This document shows positions 15,727-26,390 of a stretch of 33,563 nucleotides of DNA, one piece after another. How positions within the stretch are numbered: position 1 is the first letter of the stretch; every line of letters begins with the position of its first letter. Source of the stretch: Acidobacteriota bacterium (GTDB lineage Bacteria > Acidobacteriota > Terriglobia > Terriglobales > Acidobacteriaceae). The position numbers and the translations under genes are program-made. Location: the NCBI GenBank assembly GCA_021813745.1, contig JAKAJO010000129.1, forward strand, positions 1 through 33,563. Direction: 5' to 3'. Below the pieces are notes generated by a model. It did no database searches. It saw only the letters and a list, made by a program, of their open reading frames with translations, and was not told where the DNA came from.

Positions 15727-17130
15727 ATGTCCGGTCGTAGTCTCAGGTACTTCTTTCCTGCCTTGTGTTTCACACTACCCACCCTCACCTTTGCCCAGAG
15801 TGCCGGCGGTGCAGCCGTCCAGGCTCCAGCCACGCAGGCGCAGATTGCTGCGTTGCAGCAGTCGATCCAAAGCGCACAGATGTCGGCCGATAACGCATGG
15901 ATGCTGGTTTCAGCGGCACTGGTGCTGCTGATGACCGGACCGGGGCTGGCGCTGTTTTACGGCGGCCTGGTGCGCAAGAAGAACATTCTGGGCACCATGA
16001 TGCAGAGTTTTGCCATGATGGGGCTGGTGACGATTCTGTGGGCGATTGTGGGCTACTCGCTGGCCTTCGGGCATGGGAATTTCTTTATCGGCGGATTTGA
16101 GCACGTGTTCCTGCGCGGGGTGGGTCTGGCGCCGAATCCGGACTACGCGCCGACGATTCCCGAGCAGACCTATATGGTCTATCAGCTGATGTTTGCGATC
16201 ATCACGCCGGCGCTCATCACAGGCGCGTTTGCCGAGCGGATGAAGTTCAGCGCGATGGCGGTGTTTCTTTCGCTGTGGTCGCTGATCGTCTACAGCCCGA
16301 TGGCGCACATGGTGTGGGGTGTAGGTGGGCTGCTGAATGCGAGCGGCGGACATATTCCCTCACTGGATTTTGCGGGCGGGACGGTGGTGCACGTCACATC
16401 GGGTGTGTCAGCGCTGGTGACGGCGCTCTATCTGGGCAAGCGGCATGGCTATCCGCACACCGCGATGCCGCCGCACTCGATGGTGCTGAGCTTTATTGGC
16501 GCGTGCCTGCTGTGGGTGGGCTGGTTCGGCTTTAACGCAGGCAGTGCGTTGAACGCCGGCCCGCTGGCGACGAGCGCTTTCATCAACACCCATTTTGCGG
16601 CGGCAGCGGCGGCGCTGGGCTGGACCATCTTTGAGTGGAAGCACAATGGCAAGCCGACTGCGCTGGGCGCGATTTCCGGCGCGGTGGCGGGACTGGTGGC
16701 CATCACTCCGGCTTCGGGCTTTGTGCAGCCGTTCAGCGCTCTGCTGATCGGCCTGATTGCCGGATTCTTCTGCTCCCTGATGGTCTTCAAGGTGAAAGCT
16801 GCGTTTGGCTATGACGACTCGCTGGACGCCTTTGGCGTGCATGGAGCAGGCGGGACGCTGGGCGCGCTGCTGACCGGACTGTTTGCGACGAAGGCGATTA
16901 ACGCCGCCTTTGGCAAGGACGTGGCGACAGGAGCCATGGACGGCCACTGGGGCCAGATTCTCAACCAGGCGGCCGGCGTGGCGATTGCATGGACAATATC
17001 GATTGTGGGCACGCTGGTGCTGCTGTTTGTCGTTGATAAGGTGATGGGGCTGCGCGTCTCGCATGAAGAGGAGATGGCGGGCCTGGACCTGTCACAACAC
17101 GGCGAAGAGGGCTACGACCTGAACGGCTGA
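15727..17130 (+). CDS. amtB: Ammonium transporter AmtB
   Basis: A 467-residue ammonium channel of the Amt/MEP/Rh family. A signal peptide (1-23, cut near TFAQS) comes first, then about eleven membrane helices beginning DNAWMLVSAALVLLMTGPGL. The pore twin histidines are present in PMAHMVWG and FGVHGAGGT, and FYGGLVRKKN and FGFNAGSALN are typical. It passes ammonium inward and is gated by the PII protein encoded 82 bases downstream. The chosen ATG starts the signal peptide, with GGGGAG about eleven bases upstream; the frame extends 49 codons further back without similarity. The tail after VMGLRVSHEEEMAGLD is the usual PII-contact region. Confidence 0.93.
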   Translation: MSGRSLRYFFPALCFTLPTLTFAQSAGGAAVQAPATQAQIAALQQSIQSAQMSADNAWMLVSAALVLLMTGPGLALFYGGLVRKKNILGTMMQSFAMMGLVTILWAIVGYSLAFGHGNFFIGGFEHVFLRGVGLAPNPDYAPTIPEQTYMVYQLMFAIITPALITGAFAERMKFSAMAVFLSLWSLIVYSPMAHMVWGVGGLLNASGGHIPSLDFAGGTVVHVTSGVSALVTALYLGKRHGYPHTAMPPHSMVLSFIGACLLWVGWFGFNAGSALNAGPLATSAFINTHFAAAAAALGWTIFEWKHNGKPTALGAISGAVAGLVAITPASGFVQPFSALLIGLIAGFFCSLMVFKVKAAFGYDDSLDAFGVHGAGGTLGALLTGLFATKAINAAFGKDVATGAMDGHWGQILNQAAGVAIAWTISIVGTLVLLFVVDKVMGLRVSHEEEMAGLDLSQHGEEGYDLNG

Positions 17131-17152
17131 CGTGCTCTAATATGAAAACCTG

Positions 17153-17183
17153 AGGCCGGGAGGCGCAGGAAGCTACCCGGCCT
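17153..17183 (+). repeat. Hairpin between amtB and glnB
   Basis: AGGCCGGG and CCCGGCCT form a perfect eight-base stem with a 15-base loop in the 82-base gap. No T-run follows, so it is more likely a processing, stability or attenuation element than a full terminator. It could set the ratio of transporter to PII protein. Confidence 0.45.
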
Positions 17184-17212
17184 GTTACGCTGTCAAACGA
17201 GGCAATTTTTGC

Positions 17213-17551
17213 ATGCTCAAGATCGAAGCGATTCTTCAGCCCTCTAAACTCGACGCCGTGAAAGACGCGCTGTTGGAAGCTGGCATCGAAGGAATGACCA
17301 TTCTGGAAGCGCGCGGCCATGGCCGCCAGAAAGGGCACACAGAGTTCTACCGCGGACGCGAGTACACGGTGGATCTTCTGCCCAAAGTCAAGATCGAGCT
17401 CGTCCTCCACGACGACTTGAAAGAAAAGGCCATTCAGGCCATTACCAGCGCAGCGCGCACGGGACGTATTGGCGACGGCAAGATCTTCATCAGCAAGATT
17501 GATGAAGCCATCCGCATTCGCAACGACGAGCGGGGCGATTCGGCACTTTAA
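17213..17551 (+). CDS. glnB: Nitrogen regulatory PII protein (GlnB/GlnK)
   Basis: A 112-residue PII signal protein, full length for the family. The T-loop FYRGREYTVDLLPKVK holds both Y46 and Y51, the latter being the usual uridylylation site. The C-terminal ATP-binding signature TGRIGDGKIFI is intact. PII trimers sense ATP/ADP and 2-oxoglutarate and block AmtB when nitrogen is plentiful; pairing with amtB supports a GlnK-like job. A GAGG lies about eleven bases before the ATG. A strong terminator follows, so amtB-glnB is probably a two-gene unit. No GlnD or NtrBC gene is nearby. Confidence 0.93.
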   Translation: MLKIEAILQPSKLDAVKDALLEAGIEGMTILEARGHGRQKGHTEFYRGREYTVDLLPKVKIELVLHDDLKEKAIQAITSAARTGRIGDGKIFISKIDEAIRIRNDERGDSAL

Positions 17552-17575
17552 ACAAGACAGAAACAGAAACCCAAG

Positions 17576-17618
17576 AAGCCTGCAGCAGTGCGATGAACGC
17601 GCCGCTACCGGCTTTTTT
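17576..17618 (+). terminator. Rho-independent terminator of amtB-glnB
   Basis: Outer arms AAGCC/GGCTT and an inner stem AGCAGTGCG/CGCGCCGCT (one mismatch, one GU pair) close on a five-base loop and end in six T (17613-17618). It lies 24 bases past the glnB stop and before the converging galU. Confidence 0.75.
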
Positions 17619-17632
17619 GTTGCTCACCGGAT

Positions 17633-18508
17633 TTAGAGCGCGAGGGTTTTGAGGTAGTCGCGGAAACGGGGGCCGAGGTCGGGGCGCTTGAGCGCGAACT
17701 CGACGGTGGCCTGCAACATGCCGAACTTATCGCCGGCGTCGAAGCGCTTGCCCTCAAAGGTGTAACCGAAGACCTTCTCCTCTTTGAGCAATGCCTTGAT
17801 GCCGTCGGTGAGCTGGATTTCGCCGCCTGCGCCGGGCTGGGTCTGCTCCAGCAGCTCAAAGACGCGCGGCGTAAGGACGTAGCGGCCGATGATGGCCTGC
17901 TTCGACGGCGCATCTTCAAAGCGCGGCTTCTCGACCATGCCGGTGCAGTTGTAGATGCGCGGATTGTCAGGGTCGGGCGAGCCGGCGAGGACACCGTAGG
18001 CGGAGATGCCGGGGCCTTCGACGGTCTGCGTGGCGAGGACCGAGCCACCGCGCTCGTCGAAAACGTCGATCATCTGCCTGATGCACGGCACTTCGGCGTC
18101 GATGACGTCGTCCGGCAAGAGGACGGCGAAAGGTTCGTCGCCGACGAGTTCTTTGGCGCAGAGGACGGCGTGGCCGAGGCCAAGCGGCTCCTTCTGGCGC
18201 ACGTAGCTGACGCGGGCCAGCGTGGCGACACCGCGCGAGACGGCGAGCAGCTCGCTCTTGCCGCGGCGCTCGAGCGTTGCGTCCAGCTCAAAGCTGTGGT
18301 CGAAGTGGTCTTCCATGGCGCCCTTGCCGCGCCCGGTGATGATGATGATGTGCTCGATGCCGGAGGCGATGGCTTCTTCCACGCCGTACTGGATGATGGG
18401 TTTGTCGACGAGGGCCAGCATCTCCTTGGGAATGACTTTCGTGGCGGGCAGAAAGCGCGTGCCCAGGCCCCCGGCGGGGAAAACTGCCTTGCGAACCCGA
18501 TTGCTCAT
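17633..18508 (-). CDS. galU: UTP-glucose-1-phosphate uridylyltransferase
   Basis: A 291-residue GalU that makes UDP-glucose from UTP and glucose-1-phosphate, feeding glycan and trehalose synthesis. The nucleotide-binding start AVFPAGGLGTRFLPATKVIPKEML (split here at residues 8-31) is followed by KPIIQYGVEEA, LLPDDVID, GMVEKP and GGEIQLTDGI, all family hallmarks. The ATG at 18508 has GGGAGG six bases upstream; an in-frame extension of 15 codons is not needed. It lies 125 bases after mfd on the same strand and converges with glnB. The UDP-glucose it makes is also the donor for the trehalose-phosphate synthase at the left edge, though that link is only metabolic. Confidence 0.93.
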   Translation of the reverse strand: MSNRVRKAVFPAGGLGTRFLPATKVIPKEMLALVDKPIIQYGVEEAIASGIEHIIIITGRGKGAMEDHFDHSFELDATLERRGKSELLAVSRGVATLARVSYVRQKEPLGLGHAVLCAKELVGDEPFAVLLPDDVIDAEVPCIRQMIDVFDERGGSVLATQTVEGPGISAYGVLAGSPDPDNPRIYNCTGMVEKPRFEDAPSKQAIIGRYVLTPRVFELLEQTQPGAGGEIQLTDGIKALLKEEKVFGYTFEGKRFDAGDKFGMLQATVEFALKRPDLGPRFRDYLKTLAL

Positions 18509-18633
18509 CGAACCTCCCGAAACACGTTGCATGCGTGGGCCCGGCTTGCGCATGGCCTACCGCACAATCTTACCCGCTGCATGTGCCGGCGTTGGCGAAC
18601 GGCAGAGAAATTGTTTGGCATGACGAAAGCAGA

Positions 18634-21600
18634 TCAGGCACTGACGGGCTCGGCCTGCAAGCCCTCGATGAGTTCGCGGATCTCGAGCAGGACTTCATCA
18701 GGGCGCGTGGCTGCGAGTGGGAATTTGAGCACTCCCTGCGGCGTGAACTGCGCGCCACGCTTGGCGTTGCGCGCGACGAGGTGCATGAGCTGCTGTGGGT
18801 CGACCTGCGCATGTTCGGTGAAGCGGATCTGGACTTCCGCGCGCTTGCGATCCACCTGCGAGACGCCGATGCGCTCGCACTCGAGGCGCAGCGAAGCGGC
18901 CTCAAGCAGATAGACGGTGGCGTCGGGCAGCGGGCCGTAGCGGTCTTCCATTTCGGCGCGCAGCTCGGCGAGGGCCTGCTCGCTGGCGGCTCCGGCGACT
19001 TTCTTGTAGAGGCGCAGGCGCTGATTTTCTTCCGCCACGTAGCTCTCGTCGATGCGCAGCGCGATGCCAAGGTTGAGTTGCGCGGCAGGGCGCTCTTCGG
19101 CGCTCTCGCCTTTCATCTCCTTCACGGCTTGCTCAAGCATGGAGGTGTAGAGCTCGAAGCCGACGGCCTCAATGTGTCCGCTCTGCTCGCCGCCGAGCAT
19201 GTTGCCGGCGCCACGCAATTCGAGATCGAGCGCGGCAATCTTGAACCCGGCACCAAGGTCGCTGAACTCCTTGAGCGCGGCGAGGCGGCGGCGGGCGATT
19301 TCGCTGAGCTCCTTTTCGCCGGGAATGAGCAGATACGCATACGCGCGGCGGTTGGAGCGGCCGACACGGCCGCGGAGCTGGTAGAGCTCGCTGAGGCCGT
19401 GGCGGTCGGCGCGGTTGATGAGGATGGTGTTGGCGAGCGGGATGTCGAGACCGTTTTCGATGATGGTGGTGGCGACAAGCACGTCGAACTCGTGGTGCAT
19501 GAAGGCGAGCATGACCTTTTCGAGTTCGCCTTCGCTCATCTGGCCGTGGCCGACGGCGACACGCGCAGCAGGGACGAGCTCCTGGATACGAGCGGCGATT
19601 TCGTAGATGGACTCGACGCGATTGTGGACAAAGTAGACCTGGCCGCCGCGTTCGAGTTCGAGCTCAATGGCGGAGCGCACGAGCTTTTCGTCGAACTTGG
19701 CGACGACGGTCTGGATGGCCATGCGGTCTTTGGGCGGCGTCTCGATGACGGACATATCGCGCAGGCCGACGAGCGACATGTGGAGCGTGCGCGGAATGGG
19801 CGTGGCGCTCATGGCGAGGACGTCGATTTCCTTGCGCAGCTGCTTGAGGCGCTCCTTGTGGCGCACACCGAAGCGCTGCTCTTCATCGACGATGAGCAGG
19901 CCGAGATCCTGGAACTTGATGTCTTTGGAGAGCAGGCGGTGCGTGCCGATGACGATGTCCACCTTGCCGTGTTCGACCTGCTCGACGATCTGCTTCTGCT
20001 CCTTGGCGGTGCGGAAGCGCGAGATCATTTCGATCTTGATGGGGAATTGTGCGAAGCGCTTTTTGAAGGTTTCGAAGTGCTGGAAACTGAGGACTGTTGT
20101 GGGCGTGAGGACGGCGACCTGCTTGCCATCCTGCACGGCCTTGAAGGCGGCGCGCATGGCGACTTCCGTCTTGCCGTAGCCCACGTCGCCGCAGAGCAGG
20201 CGGTCCATGGGCGTGGTGGACTCCATGTCCTGCTTGATGGCCTGGATGGCGGCGAGCTGGTCGTCGGTTTCGTTGTAGTCGAAGGAGTCTTCAAACTCTT
20301 TTTGAAATTCGTTGTCGGGCGCGAAGGCGGTGCCGTGCGCGGTGTGGCGCTCGGCGTAGAGCTTGAGCAGCTCGCCGGCCATGTCCTGCATGGCCTTGCG
20401 CACGCGGGCCTTGGTCTTGGTCCACTGCTGCGAGCCGAGCTTGTTGAGCACGGGCGCGGGGCCGGCATCGGTGGAGCGATATTTCTGGATGAGATCGAGG
20501 CGCGTAAGCGGGACGTAGAGCTTGGCCTGCTCCGCGAACTCGAGAATCATGAACTCGATGGAAAGGCCATCCTGCACGATCTCTTTAAGACCCTGGTATT
20601 GCGCGATGCCGTGCTCGACGTGGACGACGTAGTCGCCGATGGTGAGGTCGCGGAAGTCGGAGACGAAGGCTGCGGTCTTGGACCGCTTGGGCTCGGGTCG
20701 CGCCATGATGTCGGCTTCGTCGTTGAGGTCGTTGGCGCCGAAGAGGATGAGGTTGGAGTTGGGGAAGCTGACGCCGGAGGCAATCTGCGCGCGCACGATG
20801 ACGGGGACGCTGAGGTCGCCGGCGAGGTAGCTGGCTTCTTCGAGGACCGTCTCTGCGCCGTGATGGACGACGCGGCTGCCGAGGCGATAGGGCACCTGGT
20901 ACTCGCGCAGCACGGTGGCCATGCGCTCGACATCGCCCTGCGTGGGCGCGGCGAGGACGATGCGCTGGTCAGAGGCCATGAGACTGCGGAGCTGCTCCGT
21001 GAGCGCGGGAATGGAGCCGTGGAAGCGCAGCGTGGGACGTGAGCTGAAAGCGATTTCGCCGAGGGTGGAATCGCTGTCGAGGACATCGACGGCACCGAGC
21101 TGGTCGAGATCAAGACCGGGATGCGACTCAAGAAAGCCGATGAGGATTTCAGGGCGGAGGTAGATGTCTTCCGGCCGGATGAGCGAGCCAATGCCGGAGC
21201 GCTCATGGCGCTGTTCGACTTTATTCCACCAGCGCTCGACCTGGTTGCGCACCATGGCGGGCTCTTCGACGAAGAGGAAGCAGCGGGGCAGAAGCTTGAG
21301 CAAATGGCTCTCCGCACCGGCAACGCAACTGAAGAACTCCCAGCCGGGAAAGACGCTGACACCGCCGCCGGCTTCGGCTTCTGCGATGAGCTCGTCTTCT
21401 TCTCCCTCAAGGCGCTGGCGGCTGAGACGGGCGTTGACGGCGGCGAGCAGGCGCTCAGTGACCGGAGTTTCAGTGAGAGGCAGGAGCTGCGCTTCGTCAA
21501 GACCGGCCTGCGAGCGCTGCGTTTCGGGATCGAATTTGCGGATGGTTTCGATTTCGTCGCCGAAGAGCTCGATGCGGATGGGGCGGTCGGCCTCGGGTGA

Positions 21601-22185
21601 GTAGACGTCGAGGATGCCGCCGCGGCGCGTGAACTGGCCGGGCATCTCGACGAGGTCCATCTGGGTGTAACCGACGCTGTTCAGGTGGGTAGTGAGGACT
21701 TCGATGTCGATTTCTTCGCCACGGCGCAGGGTGACGGCGAGGCTGGCGTAGTAGTCGCGGTCGAAGAGGCGCATGGCGGCGGCCTCAGCGGGCGCGATAA
21801 GGATGGAGACGGCGCCGGTGGCGAGCTTCCAAAGGGCGGCGGCGCGACGCTCCTGCACTTCGGGATGCGGCGAGAGATGCTCGAAGGGCAGTACGTCGTG
21901 GGCGGGCAGGCGAACGACGCGGGCGGGGTCAATGGCGCCGGTGAGTTCGCAGCAGACGCGCAGGGAGAGTTCGAGCGTCTCGGCGGCTTTGTTGTCTGCA
22001 ACGACGACGATGACCGGCTGATGGGCGGCGCGGGCCATGAGCGGGAGATAAAGGGAACGGGCCGTTGCGGTGAGGCCGGAGACACGACGACGCCCCGTAC
22101 CAAGACTGAGGTGCCTCTGTACGCGATCGAATGCGGTGGAATGCTCCAGCTCCGCGAAGATTTCGCGGACAAACGGCAGGATCAT
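18634..22185 (-). CDS. mfd: Transcription-repair coupling factor Mfd
   Basis: A 1183-residue Mfd, full length. It removes RNA polymerase stalled at DNA damage and recruits UvrA. The N-terminal UvrB-like part includes GQFTRRGGILDVYSPEADRP. The polymerase-binding region is near GDYVVHVEHGIAQYQGL. The helicase core has GDVGYGKTEVA (about residue 665), the DEEQRFGVRHKERLK box (about 767), ATTIIENGLDIP and YQLRGRVGRSNRRAYAYLL. The C-terminal TRCF domain follows. A GGAAG lies just before the ATG. It sits 78 bases after the M20 peptidase and 125 bases before galU, all on the minus strand, but spacing does not prove a shared transcript. Nothing in it looks unusual. Confidence 0.96.
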   Translation of the reverse strand: MILPFVREIFAELEHSTAFDRVQRHLSLGTGRRRVSGLTATARSLYLPLMARAAHQPVIVVVADNKAAETLELSLRVCCELTGAIDPARVVRLPAHDVLPFEHLSPHPEVQERRAAALWKLATGAVSILIAPAEAAAMRLFDRDYYASLAVTLRRGEEIDIEVLTTHLNSVGYTQMDLVEMPGQFTRRGGILDVYSPEADRPIRIELFGDEIETIRKFDPETQRSQAGLDEAQLLPLTETPVTERLLAAVNARLSRQRLEGEEDELIAEAEAGGGVSVFPGWEFFSCVAGAESHLLKLLPRCFLFVEEPAMVRNQVERWWNKVEQRHERSGIGSLIRPEDIYLRPEILIGFLESHPGLDLDQLGAVDVLDSDSTLGEIAFSSRPTLRFHGSIPALTEQLRSLMASDQRIVLAAPTQGDVERMATVLREYQVPYRLGSRVVHHGAETVLEEASYLAGDLSVPVIVRAQIASGVSFPNSNLILFGANDLNDEADIMARPEPKRSKTAAFVSDFRDLTIGDYVVHVEHGIAQYQGLKEIVQDGLSIEFMILEFAEQAKLYVPLTRLDLIQKYRSTDAGPAPVLNKLGSQQWTKTKARVRKAMQDMAGELLKLYAERHTAHGTAFAPDNEFQKEFEDSFDYNETDDQLAAIQAIKQDMESTTPMDRLLCGDVGYGKTEVAMRAAFKAVQDGKQVAVLTPTTVLSFQHFETFKKRFAQFPIKIEMISRFRTAKEQKQIVEQVEHGKVDIVIGTHRLLSKDIKFQDLGLLIVDEEQRFGVRHKERLKQLRKEIDVLAMSATPIPRTLHMSLVGLRDMSVIETPPKDRMAIQTVVAKFDEKLVRSAIELELERGGQVYFVHNRVESIYEIAARIQELVPAARVAVGHGQMSEGELEKVMLAFMHHEFDVLVATTIIENGLDIPLANTILINRADRHGLSELYQLRGRVGRSNRRAYAYLLIPGEKELSEIARRRLAALKEFSDLGAGFKIAALDLELRGAGNMLGGEQSGHIEAVGFELYTSMLEQAVKEMKGESAEERPAAQLNLGIALRIDESYVAEENQRLRLYKKVAGAASEQALAELRAEMEDRYGPLPDATVYLLEAASLRLECERIGVSQVDRKRAEVQIRFTEHAQVDPQQLMHLVARNAKRGAQFTPQGVLKFPLAATRPDEVLLEIRELIEGLQAEPVSA

Positions 22186-22263
22186 GCACTTCCAGTTTAT
22201 CAGCGGAGCGGGTGGCCCGCAGAGGGGCGCGACGGGCGTGAAGCGCAGCGGCGCCGCTGCGGC

Positions 22264-23721
22264 TCACTCGTCGCCGAGAGCCCTGGTGAAGCCGTAAAAG
22301 AAGTCGAGGGATTTCCAGAAGGAGTCGACCGGGAGGCGCTCATCCTGGCCGTGGGCGCGGACGTCGTCGCGCTCGAGAGCGATGGCGGAGTAGCCATACG
22401 TGGGGATGCCCGCTGCTGCAAAATAGATCGAATCCGATGCGCCGTCCTCCATGTAGGGCGTCACGGGGATGCCAGGCCAGATTTGCTGCGTGATCCGGGT
22501 GAGGGGGCCGAAGACTTCCTTGAGCGGCGGAGGCGGAGCAATCACGGTCCTGACCGGAGCCGTGTCCGAAACGACTCCGGCGTCGGAGACATACTTGACG
22601 GAAAGTGCGGGATCGGCAAAGAGGGCAATGAGCTGCTGACGGATCTCCTCCGGGGAGTGGCTGGGAAAGATGCGGCAATTGACGTTGGCCTGAGCGGACT
22701 GCGGCAGGGCGTTGTTGGCATGGCCTGCACTGAGTCGGGTGGCGACGCAGGTGGTCCGGAAGCTGGCATTGAAGCTGGGGTCCTGACGGCTGAGACGCGA
22801 CGCCGCTGCCTTGTCGGGTGGGTCAGCAAGGATGGCACGCATGTCCGCCGCCGTCTGGCCGGTTTCCCGTTGCGCAAGGCGTTCGAAGTAGTTGCGCGTC
22901 ACGAGATTCATCTCGAAGGGGAAGGAGTAGGCGGCAAGCTTGTTGAGAGCAACCGTCAGCTCATAAATGGCGTTGTCCGGACGGGGCAGCGAACTGTGAC
23001 CGCCGCGATTGACGGCCATAACCTGGAAGTCCGCATAGACCTTTTCGGTGGCTTCCACTTCGGCGAGAAGCGGGCGTCCGTGCTCGAGTTCCACGCCACC
23101 GGAATCCGGGTTGATGACGAAGGCGGCATCGACCAGGTCACGATGGTTGGCGACAAGCCAGCCGGCACCATTGAACCTGCCTCCCTCTTCGTCGGCAGTG
23201 AGGGCGAGGATGAGGTCGCGGCGCGGCTTGTAGCCCTCGCGATGGAGCCGAAGGAACGTGGCGACGAGAATGGCGTCGGATTCCTTCATGTCCTGCGTGC
23301 CGCGGCCGTAGTCGTAACCGTCTTTCTCGACAAACTGAAAGGGATCGGTGTGCCAGTCCGAGCGCAGGGCCTGGACCACGTCCATGTGGCAAAGAAAGAG
23401 CACGGGCTTTTCAGTGGGCTGGCCGGCTGCACGATAGCGCACGACGAGGTTCTGCTTATGCGGGTCGGGACCGAGCAGATGCACATCTGGGGCGGGGAAA
23501 CCTGCGTCAAGAAAGCGCTGCTCCATGGCGGCGGTGGCCGTGGTGACGTTGCCCTGCGGCGTGTCGGTGGTGTTGATTTCAATGAGCTGCTTAAAGATGG
23601 CGCGCGCTTCGGCGCGGTCACCGGCTGGAGCGGTGGGCAGAGCGTTCTGGGCGGCGGCACTCAAACAGAGCGCGGCAGAGGCGAGCATAGCCATGGAAAG
23701 CGGGAAACGGACGCGAGGCAT
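22264..23721 (-). CDS. Exported M20-family metallopeptidase
   Basis: A 485-residue peptidase with a signal peptide (hydrophobic 7-23, cut near AAAQN). The M20 di-zinc site is complete: H112 and D114 in FLCHMDVVQ, D144 in GRGTQDMKESD, E178/E179 in ADEEGG, D206 in NPDSGG and H457 in RAHGQDERLPVDSF. A dimerisation (lid) domain lies between about residues 220 and 360. Such proteins cut dipeptides, N-acyl amino acids or similar amides outside the cytoplasm; the exact substrate is unknown. No clear ribosome-binding site precedes the ATG. The start lies 110 bases from the divergent VOC gene. Confidence 0.88.
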   Translation of the reverse strand: MPRVRFPLSMAMLASAALCLSAAAQNALPTAPAGDRAEARAIFKQLIEINTTDTPQGNVTTATAAMEQRFLDAGFPAPDVHLLGPDPHKQNLVVRYRAAGQPTEKPVLFLCHMDVVQALRSDWHTDPFQFVEKDGYDYGRGTQDMKESDAILVATFLRLHREGYKPRRDLILALTADEEGGRFNGAGWLVANHRDLVDAAFVINPDSGGVELEHGRPLLAEVEATEKVYADFQVMAVNRGGHSSLPRPDNAIYELTVALNKLAAYSFPFEMNLVTRNYFERLAQRETGQTAADMRAILADPPDKAAASRLSRQDPSFNASFRTTCVATRLSAGHANNALPQSAQANVNCRIFPSHSPEEIRQQLIALFADPALSVKYVSDAGVVSDTAPVRTVIAPPPPLKEVFGPLTRITQQIWPGIPVTPYMEDGASDSIYFAAAGIPTYGYSAIALERDDVRAHGQDERLPVDSFWKSLDFFYGFTRALGDE

Positions 23722-23831
23722 GTGCGCATTCTACGGCAAGCAAAGCAGATCTGCGCGCAAGAACGGAAGCCAGTTTACAGAAGGCACCAAATCGCTTTAT
23801 TGTGGACGCGCGAATGGTATCGAGGTGCCGG

Positions 23832-24764
23832 ATGTATTGGAAATTGTCGACTGCTCTGTTTGCTTCCACGCTGACGCTGGCTGCTGCTGCGGCGGCGGGT
23901 CCCGTGCGGCCCGAGATTACGGGGATCTCTCACCTGGCCGTGTACACGTCAAACGCGGCGGCCACGGAGCACTACTATCGCGACATCATTGGCGCAGCGA
24001 AGGAATCGGACCCGGAGAACCCGGCGGGCGTGCGCTATGCGCTGAGCGCGACGCAGTTTGTGGAAGTACTGCCGCTGCCGGCGGGCGCGGGCATCAACCG
24101 GCTGGATCACACGGCGTGGAACGTGACGAGCGCGGAAGGAATGCGGAAGTATCTGGCGGCGAAGGGATGGAAGACGCCTGCCGCGGTGACCAAGGGCTCG
24201 GATGGCAGCCAGTGGTTTGAAGTGCAGGACCCGGAGATGAACAAGGTGGAGTTTGTGCAGCCGTCGGCGCACGCGAAAGCGCCGAACGCTCCGAACGCGA
24301 TTGGGACGCACATCATCCATGTCGGGTTCATGGTGCACAGCCGCGCGGCGGAAGACACCTTTTACCGCGACCTGCTGGGCTTCAAGCCGTACTGGTTTGG
24401 CGGGATGCAGGAGGGCAAGCTGGACTGGGTGAGCCAGCAAGTGCCGAATGGGCATGACTGGCTGGAGTACATGCTGACGAGCGGGCCGTCCGGCTCGGGA
24501 ATTCCGGCAAACATGACGCTGCATGCGCTGGGCGTGCTGGATCATCTATCAATTGGGGTGGTGTCGGTACCGGATGCGTACAAGAAGCTGGAAGCCGAGA
24601 ACCGGCTGACGGGCGTGCATGACAAGGAGCCGAAGATCGGCAAGGACGGCAAGTGGCAGTTCAACCTCTACGACCCGGATGAGATTCGGCTGGAGCTGAT
24701 GAACTTCCACGCGAGCGAAAAGCCGTGCTGCTCGCCGTTCACGGCGGCGGACCCGGATAAGTAA
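23832..24764 (+). CDS. Exported VOC (glyoxalase/dioxygenase-fold) protein with two modules
   Basis: A 310-residue protein with a signal peptide (6-22, alanine-rich, cut before GPVRP), which is uncommon for this normally cytoplasmic family. It has two VOC modules, about 29-145 and 158-292. Each keeps a full H-E-H-E set at the expected places: H34, E78, H93, E140 in the first and H163, E212, H238, E288 in the second. VOC proteins isomerise, oxidise or detoxify small molecules with a divalent metal; the reaction cannot be named. GAGGTG precedes the ATG at 23832 by four bases, which favours it over an ATG six codons earlier. A hairpin follows the gene. Confidence 0.82.
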   Translation: MYWKLSTALFASTLTLAAAAAAGPVRPEITGISHLAVYTSNAAATEHYYRDIIGAAKESDPENPAGVRYALSATQFVEVLPLPAGAGINRLDHTAWNVTSAEGMRKYLAAKGWKTPAAVTKGSDGSQWFEVQDPEMNKVEFVQPSAHAKAPNAPNAIGTHIIHVGFMVHSRAAEDTFYRDLLGFKPYWFGGMQEGKLDWVSQQVPNGHDWLEYMLTSGPSGSGIPANMTLHALGVLDHLSIGVVSVPDAYKKLEAENRLTGVHDKEPKIGKDGKWQFNLYDPDEIRLELMNFHASEKPCCSPFTAADPDK

Positions 24765-24805
24765 AACAAGCAAGCACGGGCAAAAGTTTGCGAGCACTTC
24801 ACCAA

Positions 24806-24836
24806 AAGGGCAGGGAGCGATGAGTTCCCTGCCCTT
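24806..24836. terminator. Strong hairpin between the VOC gene and gatB
   Basis: AAGGGCAGGGA pairs perfectly with TCCCTGCCCTT over a nine-base loop. It lies about 40 bases past the VOC stop and 17 bases before gatB. No T-run follows on the plus strand, while TTTT follows on the minus strand. It probably ends the VOC transcript and may fold at the gatB messenger start. Confidence 0.6.
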
Positions 24837-24853
24837 CACGCTAGAATGCAGGT

Positions 24854-26329
<1,476 letters not shown>

Positions 26330-26332
26330 GAA

Positions 26333-26363
26333 GGCCGCTCCGCTGGCACATGCAGTTGCGGCC
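26333..26363. repeat. Inverted repeat between converging genes
   Basis: GGCCGC and GCGGCC are separated by 19 bases in the 61-base gap between gatB and the exported small protein gene. It is a weak candidate for a shared terminator, as there is no T-run. Confidence 0.25.
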
Positions 26364-26390
26364 ACCATCCAGGTTGCTGGTGCGAGTGAG

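Noticed and set aside
18535..21042. Very long plus-strand open frame opposite mfd
   Set aside because: It is the mirror of the high-GC mfd coding sequence; the protein has low-complexity composition and no domain, while Mfd is unmistakable.
21685..23874. Long plus-strand open frame opposite mfd and the M20 peptidase
   Set aside because: It spans two genes on the other strand with clear catalytic motifs, so it is a codon-bias artefact.
26333..26363. Shared bidirectional terminator between gatB and the small exported gene
   Set aside because: The stem is short, the loop long and there is no T-run; kept only as a weak repeat.
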